A DNA stretch of 64,000 nt from Acidovorax radicis (GTDB lineage Bacteria; Pseudomonadota; Gammaproteobacteria; Burkholderiales; Burkholderiaceae_C), in the NCBI RefSeq assembly GCF_020510705.1, contig NZ_CP075184.1:3410001-3474000 (forward strand), written 5' to 3'. Under the pieces are notes generated by a model that was not told the origin of the DNA, made no database searches, and was given only the letters and a program-made list of their open reading frames with translations. This document shows, piece after piece, positions 36,395 through 45,304 of this stretch. Every line of letters begins with the position of its first letter. Within the stretch, counting starts at the first letter, position 1. The position numbers and the translations under genes were made by a program.

Positions 36395-37603
36395 ATGGCG
36401 ACCGTCAGCGCAACCACTGCGCTGGGGGGCCTGCGGGTCGTAGACCTGACCCGAGTACTCGCAGGCCCCCTTTGCACCCAGATGCTCTCCGACAACGGTG
36501 CCAACGTCGTCAAGATCGAGCCTCCGGGAGGCGACGAGACTCGTCACCTCGGCCCGCCCTACGACGCCATGGGAAACTCTGCCTACTTTGCCGCGCTCAA
36601 CCGAGGCAAGAAGGCACTGAGTCTGGATCTTTCTCAGCCCGATGCGCAGGAGGTGCTGCACCGCCTGCTCGATGGTGCTGACGTGCTGGTGGAAAACTTC
36701 CTGCCCGGCACCATGGAGAAATGGGGCTTGGGCTACGAGGAGGTACTGGCTGCGCGCTACCCTCGGCTTGTCTATTGCGCCATCTCCGGCTTCGGCCGCG
36801 ACGGCCCGCTTGGCGGCCTGCCGGGCTACGACGCGGTGCTGCAGGCGCAATGCGGGCTGATGAGCATCAACGGCGAGTCCTCCAGCGGGGCAACGCGCAT
36901 GGGCATCCCCATCGTGGACCACCTGACCGGCTACGTCGCGCTCACGGGCATCCTTATGGCGCTGTGCAGCCGGCAAGTCAGTGGCAAGGGCCAGCGGGTG
37001 GAGGCCACCTTGTACGACACCGCGCTCAGCCTGCTGCTTCCGCATGCATCGAACTGGTTTGCCTCAAACCAGACGCCGGGCCTGCTCGGTAGTGCGCACC
37101 CCAACATCGCGCCCTACGACAAGTTCAGAGCGAGTGATGCCCACGTGTTCATCGGCATTCTCAACGATGGCCAGTTCCGCCGGTTCAGCCACCACATCGG
37201 CTGCAGCGAACTCCCTGACGATCCGCGCTTTCGGACGAATGCCGAGCGCCTGGCGCACAGACAACCGCTCAAGGCTCTGATCGAAGCCGCAATAGCCAAT
37301 GTTGACAGCGAGACCTTGTGCAGGGACCTGATGCGCGTGGGTGTGCCAGCAGGTGTAGTAAACGACGTGCCGCAGGCGCTGGCACAGGCGCATTGCGCAC
37401 ACCGCGAAATGATTATCCAGCAGGGTGCATTTACAGCGCTCAGGGGGCCAATGCGCCTCTACGGTACCCCGGCATCGCCGGGCGACCCGCCACCGGGTTT
37501 CAGTCAGCACTCGGACGAGGTGCTATCCGATCTCGGATTCAACGAGACGCAGAGGAGAGATTTTTACCACAGGGGCATCGCGCGCACCCACTCCCCTCTG
37601 TGA
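36395..37603 (+). CDS. Type III CoA-transferase (CaiB/BaiF family)
   Basis: About 402 residues. Typical stretches are VVDLTRVLAGPLCTQMLSD, VVKIEPPGGDETR, NRGKKALSLDL and the catalytic Asp in GIPIVDHLTGYVALTG. It moves CoA between carboxylic acids. An in-frame GTG at 36386 overlaps the stop of the MaoC gene (GTGA) and could be the true coupled start. It offers an ATP-free route to the CoA ester beside the upstream ligase. Confidence 0.92.
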   Translation: MATVSATTALGGLRVVDLTRVLAGPLCTQMLSDNGANVVKIEPPGGDETRHLGPPYDAMGNSAYFAALNRGKKALSLDLSQPDAQEVLHRLLDGADVLVENFLPGTMEKWGLGYEEVLAARYPRLVYCAISGFGRDGPLGGLPGYDAVLQAQCGLMSINGESSSGATRMGIPIVDHLTGYVALTGILMALCSRQVSGKGQRVEATLYDTALSLLLPHASNWFASNQTPGLLGSAHPNIAPYDKFRASDAHVFIGILNDGQFRRFSHHIGCSELPDDPRFRTNAERLAHRQPLKALIEAAIANVDSETLCRDLMRVGVPAGVVNDVPQALAQAHCAHREMIIQQGAFTALRGPMRLYGTPASPGDPPPGFSQHSDEVLSDLGFNETQRRDFYHRGIARTHSPL

Positions 37604-37633
37604 CCTTCAGAATACAAATACAAGGAGACAAGC

Positions 37634-38617
37634 ATGCGAAATATCGCGGCCAGAATGATCACCACGACTGCTGCCAGTCTGCTACTTTTCAACGTACAGG
37701 TAGCCCAGGCGCAGTCAACCACCTATCCCAGTAAACCTATCCGCATCATTGTTGCTTACGCTGCCGGCCAGGGCACCGACGTGGCCACCCGGCTGCTGGG
37801 CGAGCAGCTCTCGAAGGAGCTGGGGCAGCCCATCGTTGTGGAGAACAAGGCAGGCGCCGGGGGCATTTTGGGGACCGAGATGGCGGCCCAGGCTGCTGGT
37901 GACGGCTACACCCTGACCATGGGCACCAATGCCACCCATGTGCTCAACCAGTTCCTCTATCCCAAGATGCCTTTCGATCCAGCCAAGGATTTCGAGCCCA
38001 TCGCGATGGTCGGAACTTTCCCCATGGTGCTTGCAGCGGGCGCCAATACTCCATATCGCACCGTAGGCGACGTACTGGAGGCGGTGAAGCGCACCCCAGG
38101 CTCGGCAGATATAGCTATGCCAAGCACATCGGCGCGTCTGGTTGTTGAGTTCCTAAAAGAACGTTCGGGAGCCCCGCTCTTCGGTATCCCTTACAAGGGC
38201 TCAGGAAGCGCGATGACCGATGTACTCGGTGGGCAGCTTTCCGTAACTATTGATACTCCACTCGCATTGCGCCCCCATCTTGCAGCAGGCAAGCTACGCG
38301 CCTTGGGAGTCACATCGGGCACTGCCAGCAGTCTTGTACCTGGAGTCAAGCCAGTCGCAGAGCAAGGCCATCCTGGTTTTGAATTCGTGGCATGGAATGC
38401 ACTCTACGCCCCCAAAGGAACGTCAGCAGAAATCACTCGAACGCTCAACACAGCCGTCAACAAAGTGCTGGCAAAACCCGATGTTCGCCAACGCCTGCTA
38501 GATCTGGGGTTCGAACCTGCGGGTGGGAGCTCTGGCTACCTTGGTGTCTTTGCCAGGAAGGAACGAGAACGCTGGGCACCCATCATCAAGGCTGCCGGCA
38601 TCCGGGCAGATCAGTGA
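37634..38617 (+). CDS. Bug-family (TctC-like) periplasmic solute-binding protein
   Basis: 327 residues: a signal peptide (about 1-27, TTTAASLLLFNVQVAQAQ) and a Bug receptor domain with YPSKPIRIIVAYAAGQGTDV, VENKAGAGGILGTEMAA and VLGGQLSVTIDTP. These receptors bind carboxylates and are abundant in Comamonadaceae and Bordetella. No TctA/TctB membrane genes are adjacent, which is common for Bug proteins. AAGGAG precedes the ATG. As part of the operon it probably captures the acid that the ligase activates. Confidence 0.92.
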   Translation: MRNIAARMITTTAASLLLFNVQVAQAQSTTYPSKPIRIIVAYAAGQGTDVATRLLGEQLSKELGQPIVVENKAGAGGILGTEMAAQAAGDGYTLTMGTNATHVLNQFLYPKMPFDPAKDFEPIAMVGTFPMVLAAGANTPYRTVGDVLEAVKRTPGSADIAMPSTSARLVVEFLKERSGAPLFGIPYKGSGSAMTDVLGGQLSVTIDTPLALRPHLAAGKLRALGVTSGTASSLVPGVKPVAEQGHPGFEFVAWNALYAPKGTSAEITRTLNTAVNKVLAKPDVRQRLLDLGFEPAGGSSGYLGVFARKERERWAPIIKAAGIRADQ

Positions 38618-38926
38618 CACCGAGAGCGGGCGGCGAGTGTCGCCCGCTTAGCGGTGATGGCGTTCGGACAAATTTAGGCTGCATTGCTCAGGGGGGACAA
38701 GTCGAAATGCTTGATCTGCGGCCTTTCCACCTCCCCATATTCAATCGACGAACGCGATGGACGTATGGATCGCGCTCACAGTTGTCTGGCTTGCTCGATA
38801 TACGAGAGACGCGTCTCAGAAGGTAGGGCTGCGACTAACCATACTGCGTCGAAATACAAGACGCGTGTGTGAGACTTGCGCAGAAATGAACATCGGAGCA
38901 TCGCGCCTCCGCGCAAAGTAGGCAGC
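38618..38926. other. Intergenic stretch between convergent operons
   Basis: 309 bases. GCGGGCGGC-GAGTGTC-GCCCGC at 38626-38648 could form a hairpin after the Bug gene (weak terminator). A frame at 38684-38872 encodes CLICG ... SCLAC, two CxxC pairs, and might be a tiny zinc protein or remnant; it lacks a good ribosome site. No other feature is seen. Confidence 0.35.
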
Positions 38927-39319
38927 TCAGAAGCTTCCCGGAAAAATATTCTCGGGCACTTCCACGACAGCGGGGACATAGCGTAATTGCGCACCGAGCA
39001 ATTTCTCCTCCCCGATCTGCCCACGGTCCTCACTGCAAGCTTCGATGTCAAGCAATGCGTGGGCCGTATCTCCAGCTATCCAACGGCAGCGAAAGGTTAT
39101 GCACTGTCCCAAGCGAGGTCGCCCGCTAATCGAGATACCTGACAGACCAATCAATTGCACCGGGCCGCGAAAATGCTGGCCTGGTAGAACGGCACCAGCT
39201 AGATCCATTTTTGCCAGCAGCCACCCTGTTGGGACATGGCCACTTGCATCGATGTCTGCGGGCATGGTGATGGTCTTTAAGACCGTATGCCAGTTCGGTA
39301 TCTCTAATTTCTTGGACAT
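38927..39319 (-). CDS. YciA-type acyl-CoA thioesterase (hotdog)
   Basis: 130 residues. The N-terminal stretch TITMPADIDASGHVPTGWLLAKMDLAGAV matches the active-site region of YciA/BACH-type thioesterases (the usual Asp sits in the MPADIDASG and KMD segments). It would hydrolyse an acyl-CoA. The start MSKKLEIPNW is 5 bases after the IclR gene stop, so it is the last gene of a three-gene operon (PaaI-type thioesterase, IclR, YciA-type thioesterase). Confidence 0.8.
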   Translation of the reverse strand: MSKKLEIPNWHTVLKTITMPADIDASGHVPTGWLLAKMDLAGAVLPGQHFRGPVQLIGLSGISISGRPRLGQCITFRCRWIAGDTAHALLDIEACSEDRGQIGEEKLLGAQLRYVPAVVEVPENIFPGSF

Positions 39320-39323
39320 GACA

Positions 39324-40271
39324 CTATGCTCCCAGGTCCAGCAACGCTGAAAGATCAGCCGCTTCACGCTGCATCGCCTGAGCCATTTTTTCAACTCGTG
39401 GCGCACCAAGCTGACTCGTAAGTCCCACAGCTACAAGTGTGTGGACCAGTCGTCCACTCGATGAGAGGACCGGCACCGCTACCACGGTGATGCCGGCCAT
39501 GAAATTGTCTCTGTCCAAGGCCCATCCGCGCAGGCGGGTCAACTCGACTTCTTTTTTCCATGCTGTGTAGCTTGGCGCCTTGTCCCAGGCAACCCGGGCA
39601 AATTTCTCTTTAAGCGCTGGCCATCCTTCCCCGCTATGGGCCGCAATCAATCGTCCCGTGGCGCTTACCAAGGTATCGAACTGGCTACCCACATCGGTGT
39701 GTACGCGAAACGGTTGGTTGGACTGCGAAATGGCAAGCACCATCACCGTCTGCCGGGCGGAAATCTCCACGCCCATAGCGGTCACGCCGAACTGTGCTGC
39801 CATGCGGTCCAGCACCGGTTGGACCAATTGCTTGAACCCGCCGCCCTCAAGTACGCTGCGAGCGAGACTGATCATGCCCGTTCCCAGAGCGTAGCGTTTA
39901 GTGTCGGGATCTAACGTGACTAGGTCTTCTGAGACCAGCACTCTCAGAATGTGCAAGCAAGTACTTGGAACCAGGTCGAGTGCCTGTGCCACGCTTTTTA
40001 GCGTGAGCGGCTGCTTCTGTTCGCCCAATAGCCTCAGGATAGCGATCGAGCGTGTAACTGCCGGGACGGGGCGCACGCGCACGCTCCGACCAGTTTTGGT
40101 TGCTGAAGGCGCTGCGGCTGAGGTGGATCGGGATGCCATGCGGGAGTGCTTCTTCTGGAGCTGCAATCCGGCTAGGTTAACCCTATTTGCATCTGCTTCA
40201 GGCGATGCTCCGCCCGTCGCCATGCCATACAAGGCCATCAAGCTGTGCTGTGCGGGAATGCTTCTTTCCAT
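39324..40271 (-). CDS. IclR-family transcriptional regulator
   Basis: 315 residues. A winged helix-turn-helix lies at about 70-130 (VTRSIAILRLLGEQKQPLTL, LDLVPSTCLHILRVL), followed by the IclR effector-binding domain (GVTAMGVEISARQTVMVLA, ATGRLIAAHS, VAVPVLSSSGRLV). The ATG at 40271 has GAGG at 7-base spacing; it gives an unusually long N-terminal tail of about 60 residues, and the ATG at 40139 would give a standard-length protein. It probably controls both operons of the cluster through the shared AT-rich palindromic sites. Confidence 0.9.
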   Translation of the reverse strand: MERSIPAQHSLMALYGMATGGASPEADANRVNLAGLQLQKKHSRMASRSTSAAAPSATKTGRSVRVRPVPAVTRSIAILRLLGEQKQPLTLKSVAQALDLVPSTCLHILRVLVSEDLVTLDPDTKRYALGTGMISLARSVLEGGGFKQLVQPVLDRMAAQFGVTAMGVEISARQTVMVLAISQSNQPFRVHTDVGSQFDTLVSATGRLIAAHSGEGWPALKEKFARVAWDKAPSYTAWKKEVELTRLRGWALDRDNFMAGITVVAVPVLSSSGRLVHTLVAVGLTSQLGAPRVEKMAQAMQREAADLSALLDLGA

Positions 40272-40334
40272 GGCGTTTCCTCGTTCATACACTTCGCGGG
40301 GCCGACGGGCAGCATGGCCATGCCCCACCGGGGA

Positions 40335-40745
40335 TTAAGGAATCCTCTTCAGTGGCTTCATCAGCGCTTGGGCACCCAGCACCAAGCTATCGTCCACGCG
40401 CAAATCGCCACGCATGAAAATCAGGGTGCCAGTGCACCGGGTGACTTGGGCCCGCGCTTCAACGAATTGGTCCGCCAGCACCGGGGCGGCGAAATGCGAA
40501 TCCAGCTGTAAGGTGACGCAAGGCACCCGGCCAGCGGCCTCCCAGGCCACCGTGCTCATTGCGTGATCTATGAGAGTGAGCAGGGCGCCGCCATGCACCA
40601 CGCCGGCGGGGTTCAGGTGCTGTGTGCTGATCGCAAATCCATAGGCCCAGCCATCTCCTTCGCGCCGCGCCCAAAGGGGGCCAGCATGGGCTATGAACCC
40701 TTGGATGGCGCGCATCTTCCATTCCGCGGTTGCCTCAGTCTCCAA
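40335..40745 (-). CDS. PaaI-type hotdog thioesterase
   Basis: About 136 residues. It has the PaaI core LNPAGVVHGGALLTLIDHAMST, where the HGG and Asp segments form the active site. It would hydrolyse an acyl- or aryl-CoA ester and relieve CoA trapping in the pathway. There is no suitable ATG; the TTG at 40745 has AGGAG 6 bases upstream, while an earlier TTG at 40817 lies inside the putative operator. First gene of the operon that includes iclR. Confidence 0.8.
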   Translation of the reverse strand: METEATAEWKMRAIQGFIAHAGPLWARREGDGWAYGFAISTQHLNPAGVVHGGALLTLIDHAMSTVAWEAAGRVPCVTLQLDSHFAAPVLADQFVEARAQVTRCTGTLIFMRGDLRVDDSLVLGAQALMKPLKRIP

Positions 40746-40782
40746 GACAAGCTCCTGCACCGTGAGTCGGCGCTGATTCGCT

Positions 40783-40818
40783 ATTGTACTTTTGTCTTTT
40801 AAATTGTACTTAGACAAT
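40783..40818. promoter_or_regulatory. Direct and inverted repeats ahead of the regulator operon (putative operator)
   Basis: ATTGTACTT occurs at 40783-40791 and again at 40803-40811, 20 bases apart (two helical turns). TTGTCT at 40792-40797 pairs with AGACAA at 40812-40817, and ATTGT/ACAAT flank 40803-40818. The second unit closely resembles the right arm of the palindrome at 33526-33561. The position before the thioesterase-iclR operon suggests autoregulation by IclR. Confidence 0.5.
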
Positions 40819-41661
40819 TTATGGATGTCATACTAGGTCGAAACATGATCGTCGTAGCAAAGCTCATTGCCTTCATTAACGACCTTTTCAGGAGTTGGAT
40901 TCTCAGCCCGCCGTGTTTCGGGAACGTTGATGCCTACGAGTATTCCTGCATTGGCTTCCGCCAGCTTGACAAAGTCGCTCAAGGTTAGTGGTATGCAGCC
41001 AATGTTGAGGAGGCATCACTGGGAAGTCGTCCACAGGTCGATCCACCACTTACGGGTCTGCAAACCAGTTCAGCGTGCTTTTCAACGAAGTCGATATAAG
41101 TCTGTCGCGAATCGGCGAAGCGGTTTTACAAGTCAATACGCGGTGAACCGAGCAGTAGAGTTGTCGGCTCCGAGGACCAAACGGCCATTCGAGGTGTTTA
41201 GGGCCAGTGGTGGCGGTTATCCCCGTTCGTACGCGGGCCCCAAATTACTCAGATCAGCCCAAAGCTGAAACAACAAGGGCGGCTCTGCAGCGATTACCAC
41301 CGGTGGTGTGCGCTCCGTCAATTCACGGTGACGACCGCAGTGCAGTCGTTGAAAGCCCTCGACACATATCGAGCGCGATGACCGGTCGCCGGCAATGGCA
41401 TACAGAGTCGACGGTGACAGTGGTCATGACGGGTTCAGAGCGTTGTTGTTGAGACATCTTGAGCGTGAGCCCATGTCTCTGCACGCTGGCAACAAGGGGA
41501 GGTTAACGCGGCACGCATGCCGGTCAGGTACTGGAAATCGGCGGCGCAATCAACTTGCATCAGCGCGGTCAATCCCGTACGCTGCCTCGACGTCCACACG
41601 CAACGCCCGAGCCCATGCGGGCCGCCGGGCCGGCCTTCCGGACGTGCAAAGGAGTCCAGCC
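40819..41661. other. Decayed region upstream of the EF-G paralogue
   Basis: About 840 bases without an intact gene. On the minus strand a broken frame near 40861-40985 reads LSDFVKLAEANAGILVGIN followed by VPETRRAENPTPEKVV, and another near 41060-41130 reads RFADSRQTYIDFVEKHAELV. These look like pieces of real proteins that I cannot name. The EF-G promoter should lie near the right end. Confidence 0.4.
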
Positions 41662-43971
41662 ATGCCAAGCCGATCGAACGGCCTCGCGGCCGAAATGAAA
41701 GCAGTGCGAACGCTGGCGCTGGTGGGCGCCGCGGCCGCCGGCAAGACCTCGCTGGCCGAGGCCTTGCTGTACAAGGCGGGTGCCATCGGGGCGTGCGGCA
41801 GCATCGAGCGCGGTAGCACCGTCAGCGACCACGACCCGCTCGAGCGCCGCATGCTGCATTCGCTCAATGCCTCGGTGATGCATCTCACGCATGCCGCCAC
41901 GCGCATCCACCTCATCGACACGCCCGGCGGCCCCGACTTCCTCGGCCAGAGCCTGCCCGCGCTGGAGGCAGTCGAAACGGTGGCGGTGGTCATCAATGCC
42001 GCCACCGGCATCGAGCCGATGGCGGTGCGCATGATGGACTACGCAGCCTCGCGCCACCTCACCCGCATGATCATCGTCAACAAGATCGACGCGCAGGGCG
42101 TCTCGCTGACCGGCCTGCTGGCCGACATCCAGGCGACCTTCGGCCGCGAATGCCTGCCGCTGAACGTGCCGGACGGGGTCGGCAGGCAGGTGATCGACTG
42201 CTTCTTCAACCGCTTCGGGCGCTCCGACTTCGGCCCCGTCGAAGCAGCGCACCGCGCACTGGTCGAGCAGGTGGTCGAGGTCGACGCGGCCTTCGTCGAT
42301 CGCTACCTCGAGGAAGGCGACGTGGACCCGTCCGAGCTGCACGCGCCGCTCGAGCAGGCGCTGCGCGAAGGCCACCTGATCCCGGTCTGCTTCACCTCGT
42401 CGCGCAGCGGCGCCGGCGTGGCCGAGCTGCTGGACGTGATCGTCAAGCTCCTGCCCGACCCGACCGAGGCCAACCCGCCGGAATTCATCGTTGGCGAAGG
42501 CGCACAGGCCATGCCCATGAAGGCCAAGCCTGACCCGACGCTGCACGTGCTGGCGCATGTGTTCAAGATCACGATAGACCCCTTTGTCGGCAAGATGGGC
42601 ATCTTCCGCGTGCACCAGGGCACGGTCACGCGTGACAGCCAGCTCTACATCGGCGACGGCCGCAAGCCCTTCAAGGTGGGGCACCTGTTCATGCTCCAGG
42701 GCAAGGACCATGTTGAGGTGTCGCACGCGGCGCCGGGCGACATCGTGGCGGTGGCCAAGGTCGAGGAGATCCATTTCGATGCCGTGTTGCACGATGCAGC
42801 GCAAGACAGCCATGTGCATCTTGCACCGCTGCCGTTCCCGGTGCCGGTGTACGGCCTGGCCGTGGAGCCCAAGCGGCATGGCGACGAGCAGCGCGCCTGG
42901 GAGATTTTGGGCAAGCTCGTAGCCGAAGACCCATGCCTGCGCATCGAGCATGTGGCCGCGACCAACGAGACGGTGCTCTACGGGCTTGGCGAGCTGCACC
43001 TGCGCATCGTGCTCGAACGCCTGCGCGAGGTTTACCGCTTCGAGGTCCAAACGCGGCCACCGCGCATCGCCTACCGCGAGACTGTGACCGCGCCGGCCGA
43101 GGGCCACTACCGCCACAAGAAGCAGAGCGGCGGAGCCGGCCAGTTCGCCGAAGTCTTCCTGCGCATCGAGCCGCTCGCGCGCGGCGCGGGCTTCGAGTTC
43201 TCCGACGAAGTCAGGGGCGGCACGATCCCGGGCCAGTTCATCCCCGCCGTCGAAAAAGGCGTGCGCGAGGTGCTGGCGTGCGGCGCGATCGCCGGCTACC
43301 CAGTGGTCGATGTGCGCGTCGTGGTGTACGACGGCAAGCACCACAGCGTGGACAGCAAGGACATCGCCTTCGCGACCGCCGGCCGCAATGCCTTCATGGC
43401 GGCGATTCGCGAGGCCCGGCCGGCTGTGCTCGAGCCGATTGTCCAGATCGAGATCGCCGTGCCCGAGCATTCCGTGGGCGACGTCACGAGCGACCTGTCG
43501 TTGCGGCGCGGCCTGGTCACCGGCACATCGGGCCTGGGGGCCGGCACCGTGGCCATCGGCGGTCAGGTGCCAGAGGCCGAGCTGGCCGACTACCAGTCGC
43601 GGCTCAATGCGATGACCAGCGGCCAGGGCCGCTACACCATCGCGTTGTCGCACTACGAGATCCGCCGCGAGGCCTCGTGCCACGTAGATCGCCTGGTGCC
43701 ACGGGATTACGGAACCAGGCGACCACATCAGATCGGGCTTTTCTGCCAGACGGACCGCGCGCCCAAGAACATCACGAGCCCACTCAAGGTCTTCCGGAGT
43801 GCGCCCGTCTCGGAAGTTGAGCGTGATGGCCGCAGTAGCAGCGACCGCACCTCGACGCATGCCCAATTGCTCTTCCTCGTTCCCGTCGTTCGAGAGCTCG
43901 AACAAGTCGCTGGTGTCAGCCTCCCTGGCCGACGCGATGGCCTCGTCGACGGTGTAGGTGTCACCCAGTGA
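41662..43971 (+). CDS. Elongation factor G paralogue (EF-G2-like), C-terminus replaced
   Basis: The native part is about 666 residues (41662-43659) of the usual 680-700. The GTPase domain has a divergent P-loop (ALVGAAAAGKTSLAEALL), HLIDTPGGPDF and NKID; domains II-V follow, with GLGELHLRIVLERLRE and the conserved QSGGAGQFAEVFLRIEP. After ALSHYE the native C-terminus is lost and the frame runs about 100 residues through the antisense of the neighbouring ATPase gene to a stop at 43971. AAAGGAG precedes the ATG. It could still fold. Such island-borne EF-G paralogues may give target bypass under a translation inhibitor, but that is speculative. Confidence 0.85.
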   Translation: MPSRSNGLAAEMKAVRTLALVGAAAAGKTSLAEALLYKAGAIGACGSIERGSTVSDHDPLERRMLHSLNASVMHLTHAATRIHLIDTPGGPDFLGQSLPALEAVETVAVVINAATGIEPMAVRMMDYAASRHLTRMIIVNKIDAQGVSLTGLLADIQATFGRECLPLNVPDGVGRQVIDCFFNRFGRSDFGPVEAAHRALVEQVVEVDAAFVDRYLEEGDVDPSELHAPLEQALREGHLIPVCFTSSRSGAGVAELLDVIVKLLPDPTEANPPEFIVGEGAQAMPMKAKPDPTLHVLAHVFKITIDPFVGKMGIFRVHQGTVTRDSQLYIGDGRKPFKVGHLFMLQGKDHVEVSHAAPGDIVAVAKVEEIHFDAVLHDAAQDSHVHLAPLPFPVPVYGLAVEPKRHGDEQRAWEILGKLVAEDPCLRIEHVAATNETVLYGLGELHLRIVLERLREVYRFEVQTRPPRIAYRETVTAPAEGHYRHKKQSGGAGQFAEVFLRIEPLARGAGFEFSDEVRGGTIPGQFIPAVEKGVREVLACGAIAGYPVVDVRVVVYDGKHHSVDSKDIAFATAGRNAFMAAIREARPAVLEPIVQIEIAVPEHSVGDVTSDLSLRRGLVTGTSGLGAGTVAIGGQVPEAELADYQSRLNAMTSGQGRYTIALSHYEIRREASCHVDRLVPRDYGTRRPHQIGLFCQTDRAPKNITSPLKVFRSAPVSEVERDGRSSSDRTSTHAQLLFLVPVVRELEQVAGVSLPGRRDGLVDGVGVTQ

Positions 43972-45279
43972 CTTCTCTTCGAAGGACTTGGACGCCCACG
44001 TCCAAAGGCCCATCTGTCTAAGCTGCTTAGATGCCTCTTCGGCCCTAGCGACGTTTTCAGGTTTCGCGGCAGAGGGGCTGATGTGGACAATTGCTACCTC
44101 GTCTGAATCCCCTTTGGCGCGGAACGCTTGATAGTTTTTCGGATCCGCCAGCTCGGCATATTCGAGGGCCTGAGCTGTGAGGTGCTCCCCTGCTTTCGGA
44201 ATGCCGTCAGATCTTAGGTCATCGATGTGCGCGACCGAAGTCAGCTGGCTAAGGCCAATCGGCTGGCTAAGCTGACGAGCACGAACACGCGCCAGGTCGA
44301 GCAGCGTGCGCTGCCGTTCAATCGCGCTTTGGCCACTCTCGTTGTAGCCGCCCCGCCGCCACCAATGCTCGATCAGATCGACTTCGGATTGGGGCGCGAA
44401 TGTCGGGGCGCTGGGGTCAGCTACATAACTCTGATTCAGAACCTTCGCAAAGAAGGGACGTCGGACGACCTCTTGCACCTGGGCTGATCCGAACAGAAGC
44501 GGCCTTAGATGTGGCTTGGCTTCTGCTAGTGTCTCCGCCTCTTCGTCGCTCAGCTGACTAACGTCAAGTGTCTCGACTTTCAGAACATCAAGAAAGTCAC
44601 CCAACCAAATGCGAAGCACTTCAATGCCGGTGTCGCGGAGCGAGACGACCACGCGCCACTTTTTGAGCAACGGCGACTCCACGATGGTGCGGACCACATC
44701 CAGGATGACGGGCTGGTTTACTTTTTCGATCCGATCGATTGCATCGATGAAGAGTATGGGAGTACCTACGGCCCCGACCTCCACGAGAAGTTTTTCCAAA
44801 GGAGCGCCTGACAGGCCCTGTGAGGTTGCGTAGCTGATCCAACTGGTGCCTTCGAGCTGCTCGGCTTTGAGGAAGAGGACCGGCCCACGTTCTAGCGCGC
44901 GCTCTACCGCCCGCCTCACCACAACTGACTTTCCACTTCCTGGCAGTCCACGAATCTGAACTAGGCGGGCCATGGTTAACTTCGCGCTCAGAGTCTCAAG
45001 GAGCGAAGTTCGGTCGAGTTGCGTTCCACCAATATCATGAGGAATGAGGTTTACGTAGCTCTTTGCGATCTCCGTTAACTTGTCGAGGTCTACCGGAACG
45101 ATCATCTTCAACTGTTCACTCATAGCCACCAGTTGCTCTTGGTGGCCTGTCGCATGAGCCTGAACTATCGCCGCAGTGCCAGGATCACGAACAGCCCCCA
45201 TGATGCTGGCCTTCAGCACAGCTACCGCGAGCGTGATCACCGATTCGGCGTGTTGGCGATCCTCATGTGAGTTCAGCAT
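43660..45279 (-). pseudogene. AAA/NACHT-like ATPase, 3'-truncated
   Basis: About 540 residues survive. The P-loop is RGLPGSGKSVVVRR (residues 110-123) and the Walker B stretch is TPILFIDAIDRIEK near 175, followed by VVVSLRDTGIE (sensor-like). This is the layout of STAND/NACHT-type ATPases, some of which act in defence. After IYVARGLAAD the native sequence ends at the joint with the EF-G gene; the frame continues antisense through EF-G to 41569, so a 1236-residue chimera is possible on paper. The start overlaps, in the intended frame, the end of the small upstream gene. Confidence 0.7.
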
Positions 45280-45304
45280 GTAGCTTGCGACGAGTGCCTC
45301 ATGG

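Noticed and set aside
38684..38872. Tiny frame with two CxxC pairs
   Set aside because: Could be a small zinc protein, but it lacks a ribosome site and lies between convergent operons; too weak to call as a gene.
41569..45279. 1236-codon continuous minus-strand frame
   Set aside because: Only the first 540 codons look like a protein (ATPase). The rest is antisense of the EF-G gene, so it is treated as a truncated gene rather than one long protein.
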